A DNA stretch of 12,584 bases from an archaeon (GTDB lineage: Archaea > Nanobdellota > Nanobdellia > Woesearchaeales > GW2011-AR9): positions 1 to 12,584 of the forward strand of contig JAGVMW010000198.1 in NCBI GenBank assembly GCA_020053615.1, read 5' to 3'. Below the pieces are notes generated by a model. It was not told the origin of the DNA and made no database searches. It saw nothing but the letters and a program-made list of their open reading frames with translations. The number at the start of each line of letters is the position of its first letter. The first letter of the stretch is position 1. The position numbers were made by a program, and so were the translations under genes. Below are positions 7,409-12,459 of this stretch, in pieces.

Positions 7409-7536
7409 ATTTATTTAGCATCATAAGGTCGAAACGCCAGCGAATTTTTCTGCATGTCCGTCGCGGGGGGTTGTCCCATACGGGGACGCAGGACCTGCGA
7501 CGTTCGCGTCGAGCGTTTCGAAGATGCTAAATAAAT
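7409..7536 (-). ncRNA. GC-rich folded element in the leader of the ribosomal operon
   Basis: This 128-bp element sits just upstream of L3. Its ends are a perfect 14-bp inverted repeat: ATTTATTTAGCATC at 7409-7422 and GATGCTAAATAAAT at 7523-7536. Inside is a perfect 9-bp pair, TCGAAACGC (7429-7437) with GCGTTTCGA (7513-7521). The core is strikingly GC-rich for this AT-rich DNA and has further stems: GTCCC/GGGAC around CGTAT as read on the minus strand, CGTCGC/GCGACG, and the alternative CGACG-TTCG-CGTCG hairpin. It could be a transcribed 5' leader regulating the operon, a stand-alone small RNA, or a palindromic mobile element. I do not recognise it as SRP RNA, RNase P RNA, tRNA or 5S rRNA. Strand is inferred from L3. 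Confidence 0.55.
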
Positions 7537-7565
7537 TTATAGTAAATCTAAGTCCAAACTTATAT
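7533..7565 (-). promoter_or_regulatory. Candidate TATA boxes of the ribosomal operon
   Basis: Read on the minus strand, two TATA-like boxes lie upstream of the GC-rich element: ACATATAAG near 7557-7565 and CTATAAATT near 7533-7541. The first would put the transcript start near 7534, so that the whole 14-bp-ended fold is transcribed. The second would start inside it, near 7511. Neither is proven. Together they support a long structured 5' leader of about 130-150 nt for the L3 operon, in contrast to the leaderless starts predicted for the MNT/HEPN genes. Confidence 0.4.
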
Positions 7566-7598
7566 GTTCAGCTTATTTTTAACAGCCTATACTTGGTG

Positions 7599-7680
7599 TT
7601 CATCAGAGAAGCGTTTCGCTTGGTGATGAATTCCTTTTCAGGCCACTTAGCTCAGCCAGTTCCGTATTCCGGAAGTGTGG
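7599..7680. other. Hairpin cluster in the gene-free gap 7537-7767
   Basis: No gene is visible between 7537 and 7767. The gap holds two folds. TTCATCA (7599-7605) pairs with TGATGAA (7624-7630) and encloses AAGCG-TTT-CGCTT (7609-7621). Further on, CCACTT (7643-7648) can pair with the AAGTGTGG region (7673-7680) around the stem TTCCG/CGGAA (7660-7674). The CTTTA-TTTA-TAAAG palindrome near 7709-7722 completes the set and might end transcription of module 1. A structured RNA is possible, but I match it to no family. Confidence 0.4.
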
Positions 7681-7750
7681 AGGAGTTTTGTTAAGTGTTT
7701 TTTCTTAGGAGTATGCTTTATTTATAAAGATTACGGTGGGGGTTTGGTAG

Positions 7751-7769
7751 GTTTACCTTTCCTTCACTT
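7751..7769 (-). repeat. Boundary repeat copy D (partial), at the end of module 1
   Basis: GTTTACCTTTCCTTCACTT here is identical over 19 bases to 12189-12207 (copy C). It overlaps the stop codon of the module 1 MNT gene. The similarity resumes after about a dozen extra bases as CTTACCA inside the gene. The C-terminus of that protein, LVRKEEF, thus looks like a diverged, frame-altered version of the LVRKVKER tail found in copy C. It is the most degenerate of four same-orientation copies. Confidence 0.65.
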
Positions 7770-8301
7770 AAAATTCTTCTTTTCTTACCAAAGGGAGCAG
7801 ACCGTACTCTTGTGATTCTAAATCAATATCCCAATATTTTAAAAAATCAGAAAACTCCCCAGAAATCTTGACCGGAACTATAATTACCCGATTGGAAAGC
7901 CGCTCCACGCTTTTAAAATTCTTAAGTGCCCTCTCAAACATCACCTTTTTAGATGCTCCAAGCGGCTTTAAAGAATATTTATACAGCACCACCGGCTTTA
8001 TTCCTTGTCTTTCATAAATATACTGCTGATGCTTGACAGAATAACCCTCCCTGAGCAAGGTAATCCAAATAAACTTATCGTAATCCTCAATGGTAACCAC
8101 TTGTAGGTCTATTTTTTTCCGGAGTGTTTGCTCTATTTCCGTTTTGACTGTCCCCCGTTCTATCCTCCCTTTAGAAATTACGGCTACATCTAAATCCGAA
8201 GCATTGATTTTACCTTTAACGGTAGATCCAAAGAAAACAAAATCAATGATCTCTTTATGCTTTTCTAATGCTTTCTTTAATTTTTGGGCTAGTGCTTTCA
8301 T
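7768..8301 (-). CDS. Module 1 MNT-type nucleotidyltransferase with extra C-terminal domain
   Basis: This is a DNA polymerase beta-superfamily minimal nucleotidyltransferase, the partner of the upstream HEPN gene. The active-site motif is intact: FFGSTVKGKINASDLDVAV, with G25-S26, D36 and D38, and a third acidic residue at D65 in KKIDLQVV. In type VII (HEPN/MNT) toxin-antitoxin pairs the MNT protein is an antitoxin that AMPylates its HEPN partner; that role here is inferred. Residues about 92-177 form an additional domain (KPVVLYKYSLKPLGASKKVMF, then VIIVPVKISGEFSDFLKYW) absent from minimal MNT proteins. I do not recognise it. The gene overlaps the HEPN gene by 47 bp in another frame. The ATG at 8299-8301 leaves a normal helix before the GS motif. 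Confidence 0.85.
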   Translation of the reverse strand: MKALAQKLKKALEKHKEIIDFVFFGSTVKGKINASDLDVAVISKGRIERGTVKTEIEQTLRKKIDLQVVTIEDYDKFIWITLLREGYSVKHQQYIYERQGIKPVVLYKYSLKPLGASKKVMFERALKNFKSVERLSNRVIIVPVKISGEFSDFLKYWDIDLESQEYGLLPLVRKEEF

Positions 8302-8623
8302 TTTGGCTTATTTTTTCTATTGCGTCTTTCATCAGGGTAATCGACTCTTCTGCCACGGGCTTGTGGTAAGTGTTAGTATATCCATTCCACAAAGTATCAA
8401 GTAAAGAGTACAATTCCGGTTCCCGTCTTTCTAATATTCTAAATCTCTCCGCATGATTTTTAGGCAATACTTTATACTTTCTGAAGAGAATATAGTCGAC
8501 TAAAGCGAAGACTGCTTTTGAGAGCAGAATTGTTGCCGATTTATGTTTAGCGCTTCTTTCCAAAAGTGTGGCGGAGTCATATTCCTCTAAAAAAGTGCTC
8601 TCTAATTCTTCTAGCTGATTCAT
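8255..8623 (-). CDS. Module 1 HEPN-like protein
   Basis: This helical 122-residue protein is called HEPN from its layout and its pairing with an MNT gene. Landmarks are HKSATILLSKAVFALVDYILF (about 27-47), a conserved-looking KNHAERFRILE (56-66) and GYTNTYHKP (81-89). The canonical Rx4-6H RNase motif is absent. I chose the ATG at 8621-8623 because a TATA box (TTTATAAAT, centre about 8649) lies 26 bp upstream, right for a leaderless archaeal transcript. An in-frame ATG at 8677 would add 18 residues but would lie upstream of that box. The MNT gene overlaps its 3' end by 47 bp, so the two are probably made together. Confidence 0.75.
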   Translation of the reverse strand: MNQLEELESTFLEEYDSATLLERSAKHKSATILLSKAVFALVDYILFRKYKVLPKNHAERFRILERREPELYSLLDTLWNGYTNTYHKPVAEESITLMKDAIEKISQNESTSPKIKESIRKA

Positions 8624-8644
8624 CAGTTGAGATAACCTAATGCT

Positions 8645-8653
8645 ATTTATAAA
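8645..8653 (-). promoter_or_regulatory. TATA box of module 1
   Basis: The box reads ATTTATAAA on both strands with little change. Its centre is 26 bp upstream of the ATG at 8623, the spacing expected when transcription begins at the start codon. It decides the choice of HEPN start. No copy of the TCCCT palindromes found at modules 2 and 3 is present, so module 1 is regulated differently. Confidence 0.6.
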
Positions 8654-8805
8654 TTTTACTATTAACTGATAAAGCAATTATTCTTTATGTGGTTAAAGTT
8701 GAAATTCTGTTTCAAGATTAATAGATTAGATATAATTTGTCTTTTTTGTTAAAGTTAAAACGAAGCCGTTAAAAGTCTGGGTGATAGTATTTTCTTGTTT
8801 CACTT

Positions 8806-8818
8806 GGGGGGGGGAGGG
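8806..8818 (+). repeat. Homopolymeric G tract
   Basis: Nine consecutive G residues (8806-8814) are followed by A and GGG in otherwise AT-rich DNA. The tract lies in the divergent gap between module 1 (minus) and the membrane protein gene (plus), about 15 bp before the latter's TATA box. Such tracts can slip in length and alter promoter strength. An assembly or sequencing error in the exact length is also possible. The rest of 8624-8860 shows only promoters. Confidence 0.8.
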
Positions 8819-8828
8819 ATAACGCAAG

Positions 8829-8838
8829 TTTAAAAATA
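8829..8838 (+). promoter_or_regulatory. TATA box of the membrane protein gene
   Basis: TTTAAAAATA is centred about 27 bp before the ATG at 8861, the leaderless spacing also seen at the three MNT/HEPN modules. It supports the upstream ATG over the in-frame ATG at 8873. Confidence 0.5.
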
Positions 8839-8860
8839 GAAGTGCTTTCTCTTCTGAATT

Positions 8861-9211
8861 ATGATAACAAGTATGGTAAATAACAAAAAAACAGAATTAG
8901 CTAGTTCACTGTGTAAGTACCTTTTTGTGAGTTTATCCCTCATTGTGATTTTTATTTTAATGCTTATTTTGAGTATATTTACTGATAAACCCATATTCCA
9001 GACACTAACGATGATTGTTCTTACATTAATAGCGATTCATTTCAGTTCATACATAATTTATTTCTTTTTGATTAAGAAATATGATGTTTCGGATATTTTT
9101 GATGTGCTTAACTCTAGAATGAAGCCCCCTCCCAGCGTTGAAATATTGAAGAAAAGAGATTATATTAGTTTGATTTTAATGATTTTATTAATAATTATTT
9201 TTTTATCATAA
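8861..9211 (+). CDS. Small three-helix membrane protein, unknown function
   Basis: I do not recognise a family. The 116-residue product has three hydrophobic segments: about 20-40 (LFVSLSLIVIFILMLILSIF), 46-71 (TLTMIVLTLIAIHFSSYIIY) and 101-116 (ISLILMILLIIIFL). They are separated by a very short first loop and a second, polar loop of about 30 residues (72-100) with a Pro-Pro-Pro run at 89-91 and many charges. The N-terminal 19 residues are polar. It stands alone between module 1 and module 2 with its own promoter. Nothing ties it to either except position. Length and composition suit a genuine small integral membrane protein, and the leaderless TATA spacing supports it being expressed. Confidence 0.7.
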   Translation: MITSMVNNKKTELASSLCKYLFVSLSLIVIFILMLILSIFTDKPIFQTLTMIVLTLIAIHFSSYIIYFFLIKKYDVSDIFDVLNSRMKPPPSVEILKKRDYISLILMILLIIIFLS

Positions 9212-9379
9212 ACTACGTTGTAACATTTATTAGTTGGACCAGTTTAGTTATTATTAGCATAGTTTCAGTTTTTGTTAGTATTAGGATGTATTTGCATTAT
9301 CGAAAACTTTAGTTTAACTGGAGAGGCATACAAATTTAAATTGAGAGCAGGGGAGAGGTGGTTATTTGTTGTAGTTAAT

Positions 9380-9425
9380 TTTCTTTCACTTTCCTTCACT
9401 CTTCTCACCAGCGATTCTATCGGCT
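9380..9425 (-). repeat. Boundary repeat copy A, upstream of module 2
   Basis: This copy matches copy B (10716-10760) in 44 of 45 bases, and copy C with about four mismatches over 36. Read on the minus strand it is an open frame encoding QPIESLVRRVKESERK, continuing to a stop near 9362. No complete gene surrounds it, so it is either a gene remnant or a repeat that happens to be coding in copy C. The rest of 9212-9379 is AT-rich and shows nothing else I can support. Confidence 0.8.
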
Positions 9426-9459
9426 GAACAAATGACCTAAGTTGTAACCAGCTTTCATT

Positions 9460-9511
9460 ACTCCCTAAATTCGGGGAATATCCTTTAAAAACAGGGAAAA
9501 GTTTATATATT
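9460..9511 (+). promoter_or_regulatory. Operator-promoter of module 2 (tandem palindromes plus TATA)
   Basis: The first palindrome is TCCCT-AAATTC-GGGGA (9462-9477) and the second is TCCTTT-AAAAAC-AGGGA (about 9481-9497). Both keep the TCCCT-N6-AGGGA plan with a few changes from the perfect copies at module 3. They end at a purine-rich BRE-like GGGAAAAG, then the TATA box TTTATATATT (9502-9511), centred 27 bp before the ATG at 9533. A further TTCCCTAA half-site lies at 9521-9528. About 47 of 54 bases are shared with the module 3 promoter. A bound repressor here would block the TFB/TBP site. The winged helix encoded by the downstream gene is the obvious candidate; this is inferred. Confidence 0.7.
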
Positions 9512-9532
9512 AGCCAATATTTCCCTAATGTT

Positions 9533-10159
9533 ATGGAAAAGATACCTAATATGGAAAATGTCTTCAGAATTCTCTCTTTATTAGAAAAAGATGTTTTTCA
9601 GGAGACCTCTTTACATCAAATTTCTCAGCGGATAGATTTGGACTACAAGACGATCCGAAAAACCGTTCAACAGCTGCTGGCTGAAAGTATCTTGATAAAA
9701 GAAGTTAAAGGCAAAGCCCATTTTATCTCTTTGAACTTAAATCACAGCGATATTAAAACTTACCTAAGCTTTGCTTCCTATTATAATCGCCGAACTTATT
9801 TTCAGAAAAGCGCCCAGCTTAGCTATTTATTGGAAGAAGTTAAAAAGCTGAACTTACAAGATTCCAGTTTAGTCTTGTTTGGTTCTCATGTTCTAAACAA
9901 ACAAACTAAATCCAGCGATGTTGACCTATTATTAATAACTAACAGCAAAACTGCTCCTACTAAAATAAAGTCCTTGTTATTAAACTATGATATAAAAACT
10001 GACTTGAATATCTTGACTGTTAAACAGTATCAGAAAGCTTTATTTAGCCGTGGATTTAATTTAGTTAATCAAGTGTTAAATAAGCATATTATCTTAAAAA
10101 ATCCGGAGTTGTACTGGGAATTAACTTTGCGGGGCTTGAAAAATGGCAATCGATATTAA
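9533..10159 (+). CDS. Module 2 winged-helix-MNT nucleotidyltransferase fusion
   Basis: This is a 208-residue two-domain protein. Residues about 7-70 look like a winged helix-turn-helix: a helical start, TSLHQISQRIDLDYKTIRKT as the recognition unit, and a wing ILIKEVKGKAHFISL. Residues about 95-205 form a pol-beta-type MNT domain with GSX10DXD (G117-S118, D129, D131) and a third acid at D157 (KTDLNIL), so the active site looks complete. GSX10DXD is the motif of MntA antitoxins, which add AMP to HEPN toxins. The gene overlaps the HEPN gene by 17 bp. Two palindromes sit at its promoter, so I infer it binds them and represses its own operon. The ATG at 9533 fits leaderless transcription. Confidence 0.88.
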   Translation: MEKIPNMENVFRILSLLEKDVFQETSLHQISQRIDLDYKTIRKTVQQLLAESILIKEVKGKAHFISLNLNHSDIKTYLSFASYYNRRTYFQKSAQLSYLLEEVKKLNLQDSSLVLFGSHVLNKQTKSSDVDLLLITNSKTAPTKIKSLLLNYDIKTDLNILTVKQYQKALFSRGFNLVNQVLNKHIILKNPELYWELTLRGLKNGNRY

Positions 10160-10709
10160 TAGGCTGATCAAAGATTTTGATTTCCTATTGAAGCGGGAAA
10201 CAGAAAATAAATTCTTTATCCGAAAATCTTCTACAGAAAAGATTAAAGAAGATTATTACTTGATCAAATCATCCAAAGACTTAACTTTAGGTAGGGCTTT
10301 AGCCACTCTCTTTCAGGATAAGGAGAAGAAAAAGAGTTTAGAGCTAGAAGAAAACTTTGAGTATTGGGAATGGGTAGCCACCATTTATTATTACTCTATG
10401 TTAAAAGCAGCCAAAGCAATTATTGCCAAGAAAGGCTATCAAACTGATGACCATTATGCTACCCTTTGTGCTTTGGCCAAATTGTTTGTAGTGAAGAATG
10501 AATTGGATATAAACGTGCTTGAACTATTCAAAGAAGCAACTGAATTGTTTGAACAGAAATACATTTTATATTTCCATGAAGCGATGGAATCAGCATCTGA
10601 ATCAAGATATAATGTTTCTAAAGATTTTGATAAACAAAAAGCATTGGAAATTAGGGACAAGGCTTTGGAGTTTAGAAAGGAATGTTTGAGAATTTTGAAG
10701 GTTAAGTGA
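10143..10709 (+). CDS. Module 2 HEPN-domain protein
   Basis: This is the HEPN partner of the preceding winged-helix-MNT gene, with its start inside that gene's 3' end. The HEPN helix bundle is recognisable from ATIYYYSMLKAAKAIIAKKG (79-98), followed by DDHYATL (102-108) and a long C-terminal helical part with SRYNVSKDFD (154-163). The first 70 residues are an additional Lys/Glu-rich helical region, which makes it longer (188 residues) than a minimal HEPN protein. No Rx4-6H motif is present. R155 in SRYN resembles the R-x-x-A-D-Y position of related families. If this is a toxin, the mechanism is either non-canonical or lost. Copy B of the boundary repeat begins 6 bp past the stop. Confidence 0.8.
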   Translation: MAIDINRLIKDFDFLLKRETENKFFIRKSSTEKIKEDYYLIKSSKDLTLGRALATLFQDKEKKKSLELEENFEYWEWVATIYYYSMLKAAKAIIAKKGYQTDDHYATLCALAKLFVVKNELDINVLELFKEATELFEQKYILYFHEAMESASESRYNVSKDFDKQKALEIRDKALEFRKECLRILKVK

Positions 10710-10715
10710 GATTTT

Positions 10716-10760
10716 TCTTTCACTTTCCTTCACTCTTCTCACCAGCGACTCTATCGGCAA
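10716..10760 (-). repeat. Boundary repeat copy B, between modules 2 and 3
   Basis: This copy is 44 of 45 identical to copy A. Further right, ATATCTCTCTTGAAT (about 10762-10776) is also shared with copy C. The minus-strand frame reads KRDILPIESLVRRVKESERK, against KRDISPIESLVRKVKER in the zinc-ribbon protein. It runs on antisense into the HEPN gene and is not accepted as a gene. It lies 6 bp after the module 2 stop and about 45 bp before the module 3 operators. Confidence 0.85.
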
Positions 10761-10804
10761 AATATCTCTCTTGAATGATTGGTTCCGCCTTGAGCTAGGC
10801 ATTA

Positions 10805-10857
10805 ACTCCCTAAATTCAGGGAATATTCCCTAAAAACAGGGAAAAGCTTAAATATGA
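10805..10857 (+). promoter_or_regulatory. Operator-promoter of module 3 (two perfect palindromes plus TATA)
   Basis: TCCCT-AAATTC-AGGGA (10807-10822) and TTCCCT-AAAAAC-AGGGAA (10826-10843) are both perfect. Equivalent bases are 20 bp apart, so two dimers would bind about the same helix face. GGGAAAAG overlaps the BRE position, and the TATA box CTTAAATATG follows, centred about 28 bp before the ATG at 10880. The layout matches module 2 almost exactly, although the proteins downstream have diverged strongly. Autoregulation by a winged-helix-MNT protein, with possible cross-regulation of both modules, is inferred. Confidence 0.72.
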
Positions 10858-10879
10858 GCTTATTCTTCAGTAGAATACA

Positions 10880-11803
10880 ATGCACTATCTAACTAAAACC
10901 GCGCAGAAAATCTTTCAAGTATTAATAGATGCTCCTTTTAAAGAATTTAAAGAGATAGAATTAATCAATGCTGCCAGAACTGGAAAAGGTGCAACCGGTA
11001 AATTAATTGATAACCTTATCAAAGACAATATTCTGAAAGCAAGACGCGCAGGTAAAACTAAACTAATTTCTTTACATCTTACTAATCTAGCAGTATTCTC
11101 CCTAAAAAACTTATTTGCATTAGAAAAGTTGCATCGTCTTCCAAAACCAAGATTAGCAGCAGTATTATTGTTCAATAGAGAAGTACAACCGGCGACATCC
11201 CTGCTAATTTTATTTGGCTCAACCACGACCGGAACAGCTACTTCCGCCAGCGACATTGATCTTCTGGTGGTAAGCCAACATATTCCTAAAGTAGAGCTAG
11301 CTCGAAAAAAAGTTGAAGAGTCCCTCGGAATAAGATTAAACCTTCATTTATATGATGAGTCTGAAATTAAGAATAAACTCAAAGAAGACTCTTTCCTGCA
11401 AAATGTTCTGTTTCAGGGAGTTATTCTTAGTGGTTATAATTTAACATTGGAATTATATCGCTCTTTGGAAAAAGATGAACTTAACTTAGCTCGGATATTT
11501 TACTTCCAAGAAAGGATTAGGGCAGCTAGGCGTAATTACCTGCAAAAAGACCACGAAGGGACTGGTGAAATAATGGCTCAACTCCAGGAGCAATTAATTT
11601 TCTATCTCCTGTCTCACCACAAAATTCCATATGAAAGCAAAAAAGATGCAGCTGAAAAAATAAAAAAACTGCCGGAAGCAAAGAAATTGTTTCAAAAAGT
11701 CCAGCTAAAAGAAAAAATTGATATATTAGATGTATTTGTGCAAAATATCTTAATTAACCAGTTAATTGGAGAAGAAAAAGATGGAGCTACACCCCGAAAT
11801 TAA
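10880..11803 (+). CDS. Module 3 winged-helix-MNT protein with extra C-terminal helices
   Basis: This 307-residue protein has three parts. Residues about 1-75 are a winged helix-turn-helix (FKEIELINAARTGKGATGKL, wing ILKARRAGKTKLISL). Residues about 90-185 are an MNT domain with GSX10DXD (G113-S114, D125, D127). Where module 2 has its third acidic residue (D157), the aligned residue here is N154 (IRLNLHL), so catalysis may be weakened or lost. Residues about 190-295 are helical (NLARIFYFQERIRAARRNY, then QLIFYLLSHHKIPYESKKDA), reminiscent of a degraded HEPN bundle. A fused HEPN-like domain would be in addition to the separate HEPN gene that follows with a 23-bp overlap. The start fits the leaderless TATA spacing. 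Confidence 0.85.
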   Translation: MHYLTKTAQKIFQVLIDAPFKEFKEIELINAARTGKGATGKLIDNLIKDNILKARRAGKTKLISLHLTNLAVFSLKNLFALEKLHRLPKPRLAAVLLFNREVQPATSLLILFGSTTTGTATSASDIDLLVVSQHIPKVELARKKVEESLGIRLNLHLYDESEIKNKLKEDSFLQNVLFQGVILSGYNLTLELYRSLEKDELNLARIFYFQERIRAARRNYLQKDHEGTGEIMAQLQEQLIFYLLSHHKIPYESKKDAAEKIKKLPEAKKLFQKVQLKEKIDILDVFVQNILINQLIGEEKDGATPRN

Positions 11804-12143
11804 AGAAGACTTGGAACGGGCCCATAAAGTGTTGGGATCAGCTCAGCGCAATTTTGAAGAAGGAGATATTCTCACTGCAGCAAATAGGTTATTCGTGGCA
11901 TGCGAAAGTGCTGTTTATGCATTCTTAAAATTAGAATACGGCTCGGTATCCATGAGCAGAGAAAAGATTTTAACTAGGCTGAAAGGGCTTGATAAGCAAA
12001 TGAAAGATATTTATGATAAAAGTTATGATCTCCGAGTGCAAGCAGATTATGGCAGAGTATCTAAACAACTGCCCCTCACCAAAGAAAACGTACAAATGCT
12101 GTTGGCAAATGTTACTGAAATCATACAAAAGGTTGATAATTAA
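11781..12143 (+). CDS. Module 3 HEPN-domain protein
   Basis: This minimal 120-residue HEPN protein most resembles the COG1895/UPF0332-type pattern. An N-terminal helix with AQRNFEEGDILTAANRLFVA (21-40) leads into the CESAVYAFLK helix. SYDLRVQADYGR (81-92) carries the R-x-x-A-D-Y motif common in that group. The Rx4-6H RNase motif is absent. I chose the ATG at 11781, preceded by GGAG about 10 nt upstream within the MNT gene. A TTG at 11766 would add five residues. It overlaps the MNT gene by 23 bp in another frame, so the pair should be made from one transcript under the palindrome-controlled promoter. Confidence 0.85.
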   Translation: MELHPEIKEDLERAHKVLGSAQRNFEEGDILTAANRLFVACESAVYAFLKLEYGSVSMSREKILTRLKGLDKQMKDIYDKSYDLRVQADYGRVSKQLPLTKENVQMLLANVTEIIQKVDN

Positions 12144-12188
12144 ATCAAAAATAAGTAAATTGACATCAGCTAAACTTTTTCTGTAATA

Positions 12189-12250
12189 GTTTACCTTTCC
12201 TTCACTTTCCTTACCAGCGATTCTATGGGCGAGATATCTCTCTTGAATAA
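12189..12250 (-). repeat. Boundary repeat copy C, the 3' end of the zinc-ribbon gene
   Basis: This is the only copy that is part of an intact gene. It encodes the last residues of the zinc-ribbon protein (KRDISPIESLVRKVKER and the stop). Compared with copies A and B, several differences are silent (GTG/GTA, AGA/AGG) and one is Arg/Lys, which suggests the amino-acid sequence has mattered. Its outer 19 bases equal copy D exactly. It begins 46 bp after the module 3 stop. Confidence 0.85.
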
Positions 12251-12445
12251 GAAATCATGTCCCGAGCCGTCAAACTCAACCTTCACCCAATTCTTCTTTC
12301 CGCAACTATCGCACTTGATACTTTTATAATGATGTGACAAATGATATCGCTTATCCCATTCTGAATCCCACTTGTTTTTATCGATATCCTTGCAGCAATA
12401 TTCACAGCGGCATCCTAAAAAATTACGTAAATGTAAGTCCATCAT
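12191..12445 (-). CDS. Small zinc-ribbon protein with conserved C-terminal tail
   Basis: This 84-residue protein has two cysteine knuckles: C12, C14, C17, C18 in CRCEYCCKDI and C45, C48 in KCDSCGKKNWVKVEFDG. Histidines 35, 38 and 39 lie between them. It very probably binds one or two zinc ions; nucleic-acid or protein binding are both possible. Residues 68-84 (KRDISPIESLVRKVKER) form a basic amphipathic tail whose coding sequence recurs, without the zinc part, at the boundaries of the MNT/HEPN modules. The gene converges on module 3. Its start lies only 15 bp from the inverted repeat and no TATA box is visible at the leaderless spacing, so its promoter may lie within the repeat. Start could be residue 1 or 2. 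Confidence 0.7.
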   Translation of the reverse strand: MMDLHLRNFLGCRCEYCCKDIDKNKWDSEWDKRYHLSHHYKSIKCDSCGKKNWVKVEFDGSGHDFLFKRDISPIESLVRKVKER

Positions 12446-12459
12446 GGCTCGGTTTTAAG

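Noticed and set aside
7571..7609. Box C/D small RNA: CTGATGA and CTGA on the minus strand.
   Set aside because: The C box lacks its starting purine, the spacing is too short, and no C'/D' pair is present.
7641..7680. TTAGCTCAGCCAG looks like a tRNA D-arm.
   Set aside because: No T-arm GGTTC-type sequence, anticodon stem or acceptor pairing follows at tRNA spacing on either strand.
8255..8677. Longer HEPN start at 8677.
   Set aside because: It lies upstream of the TATA box at 8645-8653, whose spacing fits the ATG at 8623.
10602..10802. Minus-strand frame containing boundary repeat copy B as a small gene.
   Set aside because: Most of it is antisense to the module 2 HEPN gene. Only the repeat segment is meaningful.
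9380..12250. The repeated elements as a CRISPR array.
   Set aside because: Copies are about 1.3-1.5 kb apart, vary in length and have genes between them. No cas gene is seen.
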